Positions 31,656 through 43,412 of a stretch of DNA of 64,000 nucleotides are shown piece after piece. The notes below the pieces were generated by a model. The model was not told the origin of the DNA. It did no database searches and was given only the letters and a program-made list of their open reading frames with translations. The position numbers and the translations under genes were made by a program. Numbering within the stretch: position 1 is the first letter of the stretch; the number at the start of each line of letters is the position of its first letter. Source of the DNA: Ridgeia piscesae (taxonomy: Eukaryota; Annelida; Polychaeta; Sabellida; Siboglinidae); NCBI GenBank assembly GCA_025642075.2, contig JAODUO010000426.1, forward strand, positions 227,501-291,500. The letters are read 5' to 3'.

Positions 31656-32529
31656 GTATCTATTGTATCGTTGACGTTCATAGACACAAGAAATCACCAA
31701 CCTTTGCTGCATCAAGCGAATAGAAAACTATTATCATTTGGAACGAGTCACCATATTCTGCATGGCATATCGGTGACAGAAACAAACCCGTCCGCCTGGT
31801 GGGGTTCATGTATTTAATGTATGAAGGTAACAATCGACTTAAGTCATGCAGCGGTTCTTAAAGCGAAGGTGCCAGCTCCTAGGTTTAATTTCTAATTTAA
31901 TACTACGTTCTTATGACTAGTACATGCATTTTGAAGATTTACTGCGTGCCAAATTGTGTTTAGTTACATTTTAAGCTCGGAACAATGTTCGCAATTTGAA
32001 ACATTCCACCTGCAACACGTTCAAATGGTAAACAAAACATCTAGTTTCAAAACAAAATTGATTGGCAATAATGCGAGCATAGTTAATCGCAATACCCTTT
32101 GATATTTAACTTTCCTACGTTGTGGCCAGCAGACATCCCGTTACAAATTACTGCGCGGCAATTCTGGGAAGAGGAGGTAGCACCCTCCCTTTAACCACTG
32201 GGTCGCTACCCACAATTAGGTCGCCAAACCAATTTGAGTTATCGCCAAGAGTCTCCTGCGACAGTCCGATTTTTCTTTTCGTTCCGCATGTCTAACGTAC
32301 CTAATGTATGTGAATAAGACAACTGATACAATTTGAATGAATGTTGTATAAATTTGTATAGAACATTGTGATGACAAAATAAATGTAATACGCCATTACA
32401 AATTTCACTTCACAATGTTTTAAAATAGTACGTGATATCCGTTTCTTTTATAAAACATGTTTTATGTTGCTATGCATTTATATGACTGACCATTGTCATT
32501 GTATCTGTTTGGCAAGTTTTATCTGCCAA
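31656..32529. other. 3' flank of the sulfurtransferase gene, nothing recognised
   Basis: No canonical AATAAA is seen on the minus strand within about 200 nt of the stop; CATAAA and ATATAAA variants occur near 32,460-32,485 and may serve for polyadenylation. Confidence 0.4.
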
Positions 32530-35315
32530 CTATTCTTTGTTTGATATAACCTTATACTCAGGTTTACCATTGGCGAAGTATTCCACCCAGGATCCATCGT
32601 AGAGGGGAACGGTTTGCTTCCCGCAGGTGTAGCAGGCCAGGATGAGAAAACAGGCAGACAAACCTATATGAAAGCAAACAGTGGAACACAATGAGACAGT
32701 TAATGTTACATTCTGACACCCCAATTTGACCGGAACTGAGATTTCATTAGAATCTAACACTCTGAGGAAATGTTGTGCAGATCTAAACCACTGATACCAC
32801 TGTTATTGTTGGGTGTACAGTATAGCCACATTTGATTAAAAAAACCTCAAATTTCCTTTGGTTCCCCTTTACACGTTCGCAAAAATGCTCTTCATTTGGT
32901 TTGACGCTACAAAATGTTTAATAAATATTTTTACGGAGTTGTTATTCTCACCTGTTCCGCACATTGCAACAATTGGCTTGCCTATGTCGATTCCAGCGTC
33001 CTTGAAGATTTTTCGCACGTTGTCTGCCACGAGCATTGTCTTATTGACAGGATCCAGCAGGCTGACGAATGGAATGTTCACGGCATCGACGATATGTCCT
33101 GATTTCACATCTAAAAGCACAGCAAACTTCCCATTATTACATTGAAACTATGAAAATTAATATGGTCTCGATGTTGGTTGATTGACTGCATATTTGTTAT
33201 TTTATATAGCACAGCTGATATGTATATGAGATGTGCTTTTTAGAATAAAACCATGCAATTTGGCATATACAAACAACAATATCAGGATATAAGGCCATAT
33301 AAATGATCTTCGAAACCCTATTTTTCTAGATCTTAATAATTGAGCGACGTAGAACAATAATCGGCGTCAGAAATGACTAATATATTACGTTTGATCTTCT
33401 CCGACATTCACATCCGCCTTTCAGGCAAATTTTACTCATATAACCTAAACCACCCACGATGGTGATTTTATGGAATCTTAATACACTGTCTAGTTCGTTT
33501 CGTCTAGTTCGTATCGCCATCGTCTCGCCCGTCTTTCTCAAGATCGTTTCTCTTAGCTGAGGCATTCGCCCAAACACGAGATATTATAGCTGCACAACGA
33601 TGATGATGATGATAGCGATGATGATGATGATAGCGATGATGATAATGCAGTCTAATGACCTAGCAAAAACATGTAACCTGTAATTTTGCTGATTCTTTGT
33701 ATGTTGAAGTATAATTATATAGCAAGAATCTAAAGAAGTTTTATCGTGCTCGATTGAATATTTCAAGAATTATGAATTTTAAAAACATTTCTTATGCTGC
33801 ATTAATGCTGAAATATAGGCAGTAAGTAGTCATAATGCTCTCTCTGTCAGTATGCAAACGGCGGCTATATATAGTTTTGTTATCACCTTTGCTATCCACT
33901 TATTTATATATTTTAAGGGGACGATACACGTACGAGTGCCTCGTACGAGTCTGTCGTACGAAGCACTCGCAACGATTGCATGACACACGTAGACGTAGCG
34001 TAACAATCGGGTCGGGAGAGTTGCGTGACGTCATAAGGTGAAGGCCATTTGTACGTTTACGACAATGGCAGACAGTTGCAGCAGCAGCAGTGGGGAAGAA
34101 CATGTAATTTTACTTGTCTAGATGGACGCACAACAGTTTCAGTTTCTATTAGACGCTGTTTCTCATCCACAGGACACAGTCATGGCAATACGCGACGCAA
34201 TATCACCTGCTGAATGCCTTGCTGTAACTCTTCACTTCAATTTTTATTGATAGGTTTATTACTATAACATTATGATTATGTGCACATCATGCTAACGATT
34301 AATATTTCAATGATTTGTTTGCTTTAGTTTAAATGGTTGGCTCGTCTTCATCTATTACCATTAATTGTATACGCATTTACTGGATTTGTGCAATCTCAAC
34401 CATCCGCAGATTGCGCAGGAAAGGCATGTTTGTATTTATTGACAAGTAGCCTGGACCTGGTGACCTGGTACACATTTCTAAACTTCAAGTATAGCATGGT
34501 TTTGTTGTCATATAATGCCTATCTATCAAGGTATGTTATGCAGAAATGGACATGGAATGTAGTTAGAACAAATAGGAGGTAATTAGTGTAGACATTAATT
34601 CTAATTAACGTGTTTAATATGTCATTTTTAGCCACTAAAATATTTATATGAAATATCAGATATATCACCAGGTCTATATCAAAATGTCATTTTTCGTAAA
34701 TGCATTACTTATTATCCACAATAGAAGCCACACACTTGGTAACAATCAAACCTAAAGTCCACAAACAACCAGGTCATGGGGCATTTAGTCACATAATATA
34801 ATATCCTATATAATATAATTACCTCAATAATGTTAATATTGTTGATACTACATACCCATACATTCATTATATGTTAAAGTTATAATCAGCAAAAAAAACT
34901 TTCGGAACAGTTATTATAAAAGAGAAACAAAACACAAAGGTGACAACCATTCCTTGTCTCCTCTACACCAATATTCGGGCATTGTAACAAAGCAGGGCTC
35001 GGGCTTTACCATGCTATCTGGCAATAAACAAATTGTTTGATAAACAATAAGGTTTGCATGGCTTTATCGTGTCCTACATGCGACAGTTGTTACATGCAGA
35101 TGCAAGTTCTCAGGTATATGTCAACAGTTAACAAAAAAAAATAGAACCATAAAGAACTGGAACGGGCTACCCGAAAATACGCTGACCACTATTACATAAA
35201 GACTGGGCAAACATATATATTCAATGAAGCGCTTCGGAACATGACCCAGCTCCACCCACACCGGCATTACGGCCTTCGGGTGTTTACCAATTAAAACTTA
35301 GACATAAACAAGCAC

Positions 35316-35357
<42 letters not shown>

Positions 35358-38300
35358 GCTGTCGGGCGCGATGCGACAAAGACTGCTTCCATTCACTTGA
35401 CTTTTGCTCTCCATTTATTTCTCTGCTGTGAGAGTGATGTCCATGAGTCGGTCTTCAGGTTTCTCTTGATGGTATCCTGGAACCAGAAGACAGTTGAGAG
35501 TAGAGAACCTGTTTTGGTAGTCTGTCTGTTGACATCCTCGTGGATTTATAACCGATTCCGAGACTTCCCCTCCAAATGTGACATTCGCCATCATTCCGGT
35601 ATGTAGACCCTCGATCATAGTTGTGAACTTCTCTGGGCAGCCATACTTCCTCAGTAGCTGTCATAGCCCGGTCCTCCCAACTGTATCGAACGCCTTACTG
35701 AAGTCGACAAATACCATGTACAGTGGTCGGTCCTGGTCGATGCACTTTTCTTGTAGCTGTCCGAGACAAAATATCATATGCACGGTGCTCCGGTTTCCTC
35801 TAAAGCCACTTGTGTCTCCGGAACTACCTCTGGTGTTATGTGGGTAAATAGTCTGTTGAGGAGGATCCTGGGGAAGATCGTGCCTGCTATGGAAAGAAGA
35901 GAGATTCCTCTATAGTTCCCACAGTCTGTTCGATCACCTTTCTTGTAGATGGTTACAATGCTGGCATCCTTCCATGCTTGTGGAACAGAACCCACCTCCC
36001 AGGCATTGGTGATTAGTTGGTGCAGTCTGCGGAACAGATTGTCTCCTCCGTGCTACCTACTTCAACAGGAATTCCATCTCCCCCAAGTGCTTTGCCATCT
36101 TCCAGGCCGGCGATATATAACAAGTGTCCTGCATATCTGGGCCCAGTTTCATGGAGCGTACTTAAGACGTCGTAGCGGGCGATAACCCGTCGAAAGCCTA
36201 AAACGTTGTAAAGTTACGCTAGTTGTGTTTCACGAGTCTGCTCCATGGTTGCACTTAGCTGCACCATGTATTTAGTAGGCGTAACTTTACGCTAGTTGAA
36301 ATATTTACGGTATGCTCTCGAAGTTGAAATATGTACGATATGCTCCCGACACGCCCACTCTCAACACAATTATTTAAAGGAAAATGTTGTTCAGAGACAG
36401 CACAAATTCAGCGACATAACAAGGTCAATTCTATGTCGATTTAGTGGCGCGAATGCTAAATTGGTCTCATGAAACCGGCCGTAAGCTGCAATGTCAATGA
36501 CTATTCGTTGTTAGCTGCGACCAGTAGACCGCATAATTGCGCGTAAAGTTACGCGGCTTTATGAAACTGGGCCCAGTACTGTGTTCTGACCCATATGCCA
36601 AAAACTGGGTGAAATTATGAACTTTTTGTCCATGTTCACCTTTGAAGAAAAACGTGTTTGCTTATATTCATAAGTCAAAATCTACGTTGCAAACCATGTC
36701 CTATGTCAATCTGATTATCCATTTAGTCATGGTCAAATCATGTCATCAACATTTGGTGTGACGATAACTACAACTTTCCAGATCACGTTTTTCTCTCGTA
36801 TGCAACCTATATGTTGGTATTATTTTAAATTTATAATAAATGTCTCTGTCTCTTTGTTCCCAATTAAAACAAATATTAATTCGGAATAACATTGTGCAAA
36901 ACTAGCTTGATTTTGACCTAACATTGCAAAAATTAAAACATAAATCTTGAAGTATTCAATTGCGCACGAAAACACGTATACCGATTCTTGTTATAAATGT
37001 ATGCTTCAACATAAAAAATCAGCGAAATCGGAGGTTACATGTGTTTTGCTAGGTCAGGTCAAAGGTCAACAAAATATGTATTAGTACATAGGTTATTGTC
37101 TAAATAGATAGATAATTCTAAAAGCTTTAAAATGACACCAACATAACATCAGGTATCAAGTTCGGATCAGTTTGATGACCTCTATCTCTGGACGTGAAGG
37201 TCAGATTGACCTAAAGGTTTGTGGGAAGCATATACTCGTGATCATAAACCAACACACCAAATGGTATTAAAATTGAAGACGGTCGCGTAAAATCCTGATT
37301 TGTTTGACATGGAATGCCCCTACATTTTCATACCTCATCGAGCATCCAACATTATAATGGAGGATATGGAGGATACTTTGTAAAACAAATGCTGAGCCTG
37401 AGTCTGACTGTGATTATTCTAGATAACTGAGACTGAGTCGAGACTGAGTACGTTTACGAGGTTTACGACACTACTCCGTCATTAGTCTGGATCGTGACCT
37501 CTCGACTCTGATACAGGTAGCAAAAGAGCAGGTATTAGTACTTCATTGATTGCCAGGCCTCAAATAAGTAATTATGATATTGACTTCGGCATCTCAATCC
37601 GACTGATGTGCTCACTCGACAACGGCAATTGCTTCGTCGACGGATTCAGGGAGAGCTACAAGAGACTAATCAACCGTAGATCATAAGCCCACGTAAGTCT
37701 CGCGCTCGAAAACGAGGTTGACACAGAAAGTCCATTTTTTCCATGTTAAACTTAAAAGATACGACTTTGTTTTGTTTTTGGTTGTAATAATCGTGTCCCC
37801 AAATAACTCCAAATAGCTATATTATTTTCCGAAGGGTAATTACAAATAGAAGCAGTGTGGCACTTTGCCAGTAAGAATGATCACGGAAATCAGGCATTTT
37901 AATCGATTATTACGGTGGTTGCCATGGTATCGGCGGCTAGTACTTGTGTTTAGGCAGCGGTCGTGGCAAGTAATGATGAATGCCATCTTTCGCGCAGTAC
38001 AACCTGTTTTGGGGCAAATGTATACATGTGTTATGATTATGTGCATTTAGACACCTTGTCAGATATAAGGGCACTTGTGACAGTTGTCTAGAATTCGGAC
38101 CCACACCAATTGTGCCATTATAACTGTATATTTGACTTCATTGGATACCACGAACAAACTCTAATCATAAACATAATCAATCAGCATTCCCAGGTATATT
38201 ATGTTTCACAAATATTGCATTTTGATGCCCAAATAGCGCTCCGATTTGTGCCAGTCGCTAACGCAGCGGTGTATGTGTTACTGCGCTGTGCACATGGAAT

Positions 38301-39612
38301 GAGCAATAAACAGTTTCTTTATGCCGACCGCGCTGTCTTTTCGACCTCAAACGCCTGCTAAGACGCGCTGTTTATAAAACATAAACATGCGTGAGATGAT
38401 GTTAAATGATTGAATTAACAAAATCAAGTACCAAATGTTGATAGTTATAATGGCAAAATTGAGGTGGGTCCGAATTATACAAAAGTGCCGGCCCTATATA
38501 AGATAATAAGTGCTTATCAAACTGTTGTGAAACTACCACGTAAAACATATGTAAAATGTAAATCGCGTAAAAGGCAAATACGGCCTAAAACGTAAAACGC
38601 CCTACGTAAATCACTATATCGTGTGTGTGACTATGACACTGATAATGTGGTAAATTCAATATTAAATCGGACAGTTAAGATGACAAAGCTATAATGAAAG
38701 TATTTATTACCTGATTGTTTTAGTATTCAATTCATCAGTCGGAAACTACAACTGTTATCCGTCGTTAGAATATCATTATTGTGTCCTGTCGCCAATCAGC
38801 TCCACTCAGTCGCGCGGAAATATCGCCATGTATCGTGACTCACTTACCGGCCCTATTAAAGCATTTTATTTACAGTGTTGCACTTGGATGATACAATCTT
38901 GCAATTTGGTGATAAATGCCTAAATTCGTTTTAGCATTATTTTTGCAAACCAACTGTTGAACTGATTTTATTTATCACAGATGCTATAAATCACGGCGGT
39001 ATAACACCAGAGCGCTTAGGCTTAGCTGTACCTACTTGGAAAGGGTTCGGGTGCTGTGCCTAGAAACCTTCCGGCTGACCTCCCGTCAACGAGCGTGAAC
39101 TGCTTCTTGACGAAATTCGCTTCGACATCTTTAATTGTTCTGACCAGCGTCGGGTTGCGCATTGCTACGAATGTCTCCGGCTTCACTTTGTCGACGACAG
39201 TTGACGTTTCGTAGCCTGCCTCTAGCCACTTAGGCAGACCACCGTCCAAAATGGACAAGTTTTCGTGGCTGAAATACCGAAACAGCCACCAGACTCGTGG
39301 CGCTGAATACAGACCTAAATTCGAGTTGTTGTCGTAGATAATCACGTAGGTGTCGTTTCCGATGCCGAGCTTACCAACAACGTCGCCAAATTCCTGCGCC
39401 GTCGGCGTCTCTTCTATAAACGAGTACGCATCGAAGAACTGCGCCTTCGGGATGTGTTTTTCGGCGAACTCTTTCCGCGCGTTGCGTTTGTAAGTCGGGA
39501 AATGCCACGATGTGTCGAGTACCCGAACGCTTGTCGGCGTCTCATCGAGTGTCTTCTTCAGCCAGGAAACAGTGACGAGTGGTTGCACACTTTGCGGCAC
39601 AGGGGAGCTCAT
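32530..39612 (-). CDS. MPST: 3-mercaptopyruvate sulfurtransferase / rhodanese, complete three-exon gene
   Basis: Exons are 39612-39036, 33110-32952 and 32663-32530, which join to 870 nt encoding 289 residues plus stop; the family norm is about 290-300. The start at 39612 has a good context (ACCATGA). Donor GTAGGT and acceptor TTTTAG bound intron 1 (5.9 kb); donor GTGAGA and acceptor TATAG bound intron 2 (288 nt). The frame stays open across both junctions. Tandem rhodanese domains lie at about residues 10-135 and 165-285. Visible motifs are KHIPKAQ (52-58), YSAPRVWWLFRYF (102-114), ILDGGLPKW (121-129), GRFLGTAPEP (181-190), SGHIVDAVNIPF (196-207) and YDGSWVE (267-273). The catalytic cysteine is Cys243 in CGTGLSAC. 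Gly after Cys is mercaptopyruvate-type (CGSGVT); thiosulfate rhodaneses carry CRKGVT. The family moves sulfur from 3-mercaptopyruvate to thiol acceptors or cyanide and contributes to H2S production. No clear targeting peptide is seen, which suggests a cytosolic enzyme. MPST versus TST rests on this loop only. Confidence 0.93.
33480..33650 (+). mobile_element. LINE 3' stub ending in (GAT)n
   Basis: The plus strand reads TTCGCCCAAACACGAGATAT, then TAGCTGCACAACGATGATG and a (GATGATGATAGC) tail to 33,650. A minus-strand LINE end at 50,125-50,350 reads TTCGCCCAAACACGGGACAC, then TGGCTGCACAATGAAGATGA, so both are 3' ends of one family (AFAQTRD..AAQ). A microsatellite tail is usual for RTE-like LINEs. 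Confidence 0.55.
33911..34064 (+). mobile_element. Harbinger-like terminal repeat and 5' region
   Basis: The sequence begins TTAAGGGGACGATACACG and contains several CGTACGA words (33,931-33,960). A second sequence at 52571-52723 starts TTAAGGTGGTGATACACG when read on the minus strand and shares the CGTACGA words. The two appear to be one transposon family. Confidence 0.5.
34065..34250 (+). pseudogene. PIF/Harbinger-type transposase N-terminal fragment
   Basis: The frame reads MADSCSSSSGEEHVILLV, stop, MDAQQFQFLLDAVSHPQDTV, then MAIRDAISPAECLAVTLHF. The 'RDAISPAERLAVTLRF' block is typical of Harbinger transposases just before the catalytic DDE domain. An in-frame TAG and loss of everything after LAVTLHF make it inactive. 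Upstream at 33913-33936, TTAAGGGGACGATACACGTACGAG looks like the element's TTA target site plus terminal repeat. The fragment lies inside intron 1 of the sulfurtransferase gene, on the opposite strand. Confidence 0.55.
35314..35358. repeat. (CAT)n tract at a LINE 3' end
   Basis: About 15 CAT units. On the minus strand this is the (ATG)n tail directly after the LINE C-terminal codons. Confidence 0.9.
35314..36110 (-). pseudogene. Non-LTR retrotransposon, internally deleted RT copy
   Basis: The minus strand reads GGDGIPVEV, RLHQLI-x-NAW, then VGSVPQAWKDASIVTIYKKG, DCGNYRGISLLSIAGTIFPR, GFRGNRSTVHMIF, QLQEKC, LYMVFVDFSKAFDTVGR and GCPEKFTTMIEGLHTGMMAN. It then jumps directly to a C-terminal piece, FQDTIKRNLK-x-D-x-W, NKWRAKVK. 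One frameshift after PET, an in-frame TGA for Trp in GL-x-QLL, and loss of the rest of the RT make it dead. It ends in (ATG)n, seen as (CAT)n at 35314-35358, and lies in sulfurtransferase intron 1. Confidence 0.8.
36137..36576. mobile_element. 440-bp MITE with CTGGGCCCAGTTTCAT termini
   Basis: The left end CTGGGCCCAGTTTCATGG and right end ATGAAACTGGGCCCAG are inverted copies, each itself containing the palindrome CTGGGCCCAG. The internal word TAAAGTTACGC recurs (36,210; 36,280 in variant form; 36,545). There is no ORF, so it is a non-autonomous DNA transposon. Flanks (..CATAT / TACTG..) do not give an unambiguous target duplication. It sits immediately upstream of the 5'-truncated LINE in the same intron. 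Confidence 0.7.
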
Positions 39613-40200
39613 GGTTCGAACGCGATCGCAAAGCAAAATTGAATCACAGATGAGACGCGCGGTTAACCGTTAAGAGAAACGCCGTCTATTGCTCCGGCTG
39701 GTGGAGTTCTATACGCACGCGCGAGAATGAGCATGCAGGATCGCCTATTGCCTACGTGCGTTTGCAGCCACTTCGGGAGTAACTCCGACGACGTGAAATG
39801 TCGTCAACTCAAGGTCACGTTAATTGCTAGCTGACATCTCGAAAGTCACGTCGCATCGAAAAAAATCAATCGTGTCGTAATCCTTGATTGCCTGTCCGCA
39901 TCAATAATAAACACAATCAGGTCTAACTAAAGCCTACTACGGCTACGCCGTGCTCAGGCATTTGACCAATGGCAATGTGCCAATGGCAATGACCATAGGC
40001 ATTTAGTGACGCTAACAATTTATCAAACACGTATAGGCCCGACAAGTAACAGGAGCGTACGTTTCTCTTTGTTTGGAACACCTCCAAAACTTCCGTACTA
40101 TACTCTATGCGACTGTCATAATGTACAGTGAATGAAGACAATCCTTGTCCTTGAGGTCTGATGGATCATGGTACACATATCGAAAGAAGAGTGGCGTTAT
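39613..40200 (-). promoter_or_regulatory. 5' flank of the sulfurtransferase gene
   Basis: The 150-200 bp upstream of the start codon is richer in CpG than the surroundings (for example CACGCGCGAG near 39717) and has no clear TATA box, as expected of a housekeeping promoter. The transcription start cannot be placed from sequence. Beyond about 39,850 the sequence is AT-richer and shows only a small local repeat (TGGCAATG occurs twice near 39,968-39,990). Confidence 0.35.
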
Positions 40201-40737
40201 GTCATGAAATACTAGACTCTAGAGTAGAGCCAGTACTCTCTGCCGTAGGCGTAGCGGTTTACTAATTTTAATTTACGCTGATTCTTTGAAGACATGTTTA
40301 CCTCTACAGTAGGCTTTGCCTTTGGTACATGCGCCAAATTGGTTGATTTGAACTTGAAACTGTCACTCCGACCAGTGGCATGGCATAGGCTAGCAGTGTC
40401 AATGAACAAAGCCCGGCTGTTTAGACAGTGTTTACACTTTAATGAAGGTCACATTCACATATGTTTTAAAGGTAATTATAGTATAACACTACTTATCTGT
40501 TTCTTTGTTGATCTGTCCGTCCAGCATATACATTATCTCATCCAGTCGATAATGGCTGCTGTACTTATAGACAACTAAATATAACAGTTAATATAAAAAA
40601 TTCTCATTACAAAAAGGTACAACAAATAAATGGAACGCTCCCCAACCGGACTCCTGTAGTTTGCGCGTTGCCGTGCAACGTAATGCGGTTCCACAAATCC
40701 ACGTTAGTCGCCAGAGGCGCTGATACTCAACTAGACC

Positions 40738-41990
40738 GTGGACTCGCCCCTCACCAGGCATAGGACAGACCAGGGGACCATGCCCACCTACTATGACTAT
40801 GTGTGCGACGACGGATGCTATATAACAGACTTGAGTAGTGCCATTGAGCCAGTGCAATTGGGCAACAAATATGTGACTGAAACGATTGATAATGTGTGTG
40901 AAACTATACAACGAAACCTTACAAGAATGTTCAACATTTCCATATTACATGTCTGTAGCCTACCATCAAAATTGGACATAGCTGATTTTATTGAACTTAT
41001 ACAATCTCATGCTATTAACTGTTTTGTAGAAACTAAAATTAATGACATAGATGGTGATATTCTTATTATACCTGTGGGATACAAAGGTACATTTAAAAGC
41101 AGAAGATATGTATCAAAAGTAAAATTTGGAGGAATAGGTATAATATACAAGGAAGAACTAGACACATTTATAACAGAAATAAAAACTGAAAGCGATTTTG
41201 TGGCATGGTATAAAATAGACCAAACCAGTATTGGATTAGGTAAAGACTTGCTGCTGGGAGTCATTTATATACCACCAGAAGGGTCTAAATACACCAAAGT
41301 AGAAGCTTTTGAAGAGTGTGAAATAGAATTATTAGAACTTCTGTGTTGTTCTGCATTCATTTGTATGTGTGGTGATTTTAATGCTTAGGACTGTTGATTT
41401 GTGTGATTTTGTAGAAGATGATTTTTTAATGACTTCGGAGGTGGTAGTACTGAGCACTGGCACGGCAGCTCATTATGAAAGATGCAATAATGACACCCAA
41501 TGTAATATATATGGGCCACTGTTGATAGATTTATGTAAACCTGCTAGTGTGCTTATTGTAAACTGGAGAATGACAAATGACTCAAGTGATAACCCCACTT
41601 TCAAGAATATTAATACTATTGATTATTTCCTATGTTGCCCATTACTATTCAAATACATCAATAACTTTATTGTATATGATGGGAATCCATTATTTTCTGA
41701 TGGACATAGTGTGCTAGAACGTGTGTTTAATACAAAGGTAATAGCAACACAGCATGCACAATGTCATTATAATCCAGGTGTCAAAAGGACAGTAGTAAGA
41801 TGGCAGCATAATAAGAAGAAAAGGTTGTTTAGGGCGAAATACTTAAATAGGCCCTAGCCTGCCCTACTTAGTCTTAGGCTCAGTCTTGGCTTAGGTCTTA
41901 GGCGTAGGCTAAGCAATTTAAAATGGGCCAAATTGCATTACCGCGAAGCCGAAGATGATAGAGCAAATACTGAAATAGTCGCGCTTGGCA
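40738..41990 (+). pseudogene. LINE 5' portion with endonuclease domain
   Basis: The first frame (from about 40,780) gives MPTYYDYVCDDG, then NISILHVCSLPSKLDI, HAINCFVETKINDIDGD, KFGGIGIIYKEEL, LLLGVIYIPPEGSKY and CMCGDFNA. A frameshift at about 41,385 moves to RTVDLCDFVEDD, IDLCKPASVLIVNWRM, PTFKNINTIDYFLC and NPLFSDGHSVL. ETK, GVIYIPPE, GDFN and SDGHS are the endonuclease active-site landmarks. The RT is missing. The copy is better preserved than the other LINEs here. Confidence 0.75.
41858..41920. repeat. Short CTTAGG-rich tandem motif
   Basis: ACTTAGTCTTAGGCTCAGTC is followed by further CTTAGG words, making a degenerate 6-8 bp repeat just after the LINE endonuclease fragment. Confidence 0.5.
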
Positions 41991-42465
41991 CTGCAGAGTA
42001 AAATAAGAAATTATATACTATGGTCTATGCATTTGTCGGTCATTGATTTGTACTGCTCCAGTTTCACTCTTTCAGTGTGTCACAATCAGTGGTAAACATG
42101 GTCATAGACGGCTAGGTACCGCAAGATGTTGATGAGGCGATTTTGTAACGTAAGGCGAAATTGACGTATTAGAGTCTAGACTGCAGTACTTCTAGTTCTC
42201 GGACGAAATTGCACTGCGTAGGTACCGAGTTGTCTGGCCCGTACAGACGGTTCCTCGACTCCACGTTAGGAATGTAAACCTCATATATCTAGGCAACCTA
42301 GTCGAATTAGGCAGTTAGGCTGTCACTTGAAATAGCCATAGGCTATGGTTGGATATACTATATATAATAATAATATAAAATAAACCTTATTTTATTGATG
42401 ACCTTCGTTTGCTTTTTTCAGAAACTTAATTGTTGGACGTTTTTCTTCTGTTCGTCTGACAATAT

Positions 42466-43412
42466 GGCCGACTTCGATTAGTCTACGCGAGTTACTCGCG
42501 TAACCCTAAAGTGGTATCCGGTTTACGCTGCGCACGCAGTACCAAGAGAGTAATCCAACTGAACAGCGATGATTGTGATCACGGAGATAAACCCCTTATG
42601 TAAATACATTAAATAAATTTATCAGATGTTCAGTGTGTAAATTTTGATGTTCGTCTTGTTGGTCTTAAATTATAATTCATAGACTGTGGTGATTTTAATG
42701 CATATTTAAATGATTGTGTCGTGTAATGTTTAATTAATTTCTTGTGCCTACGTTCCCCATTGGCTGTCGCTGCTAATGACGTAGTTACTCGAGTGAATCC
42801 TCCCCAAACCGCGATTGTCTCAGATAGCAGCCTTGAAGATTCACCTCGTTTATCTATGTCAAGAAGGGTCACGTGAGCAAGTGATATTGGATTTTCGATT
42901 GGTACTCGTGTTACTTGAGTTACTCGCGTTCTAGCGCTTATATTTTCCGGCGTTAGAAACATTCCGGTTGACGTTTCTGCGCATGCGCGATATATGTAAA
43001 ATCATCAATGTGCAGCGAAAAGACAAAGTATTTATTGTATAAATATTACGGGTTGTTCGTATATAACCTCTCAGCAAAATTATTTGTCGCAAATTAATAC
43101 GTGGCAAACAAGTTTTGGGGCATATTTTGATAGCAAGCATAAATCACGTGATTCTAGTGCGCCATAATCCGTGACAGTGATTTATAAAAAAAACGTGCTA
43201 TTTTATTGCATTGACATTTTAAGAAGCTCTTCGCAGTAATCATCACAGGAGAGTTAACGAACAGCTCGTGGCATTTATACAGAAAATGCTTTGTTGTTTC
43301 GCTGGACATTGATGATTTTACATTTATTGCGCATGCGCAGAAACGTCAACCGGAACGTTTTTAACGACCGGAAAAATGTAAGCGCGACAGCGTAGCTCAA
43401 TCGAAGTCGGCC
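42466..43412. mobile_element. Foldback (long inverted repeat) element with nested insertion
   Basis: The outer ends GGCCGACTTCGATTA (42466-42480) and its complement (to 43412) begin arms of more than 150 bp. Shared blocks include TTCCGGTTGACGTTTCTGCG, CGCATGCGC, and TGTAAAATCATCAATGT followed by CAGCGAAA. The left arm is split by a 416-bp insertion (42501-42916) flanked by an exact 12-bp direct repeat, GAGTTACTCGCG. Without the insertion the element is about 520 bp. Flanking TAT on both sides (42463-42465, 43413-43415) may be a 3-bp target duplication. No transposase is seen. Confidence 0.75.
42501..42916. mobile_element. 416-bp insertion in the foldback element's left arm
   Basis: It is bounded by identical GAGTTACTCGCG copies (42489-42500 and 42917-42928). 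It starts TAACCCTAAAGTGG and ends CTCGTGTTACTT, with a further TTACTCGAGT near 42,784. It has no coding capacity. The 12-bp duplication is long for cut-and-paste transposons, so a LINE-mediated insertion or tandem duplication remains possible. Confidence 0.55.

Larger units (their letters stand above)
33111..39035 (-). other. Intron 1 of the sulfurtransferase gene, transposon-rich
   Basis: This single intron is nearly seven times longer than the coding sequence. It contains, in window order, a LINE 3' stub with a (GAT)n tail, a Harbinger-like fragment, a degraded LINE in gene orientation ending in a (CAT)n tract, and a 440-bp MITE. About 2.4 kb (36,577-39,035) shows no recognisable element. 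Near 37,051 it contains AGGTCAGGTCAAAGGTCA, a nuclear-receptor half-site-like run that may be chance. Confidence 0.8.

Noticed and set aside
37045..37075. Nuclear-receptor response element (AGGTCA repeats)
   Set aside because: The half-sites lie in a degenerate AGGTCA/TGACCT-rich patch in the middle of an intron without other regulatory signs.
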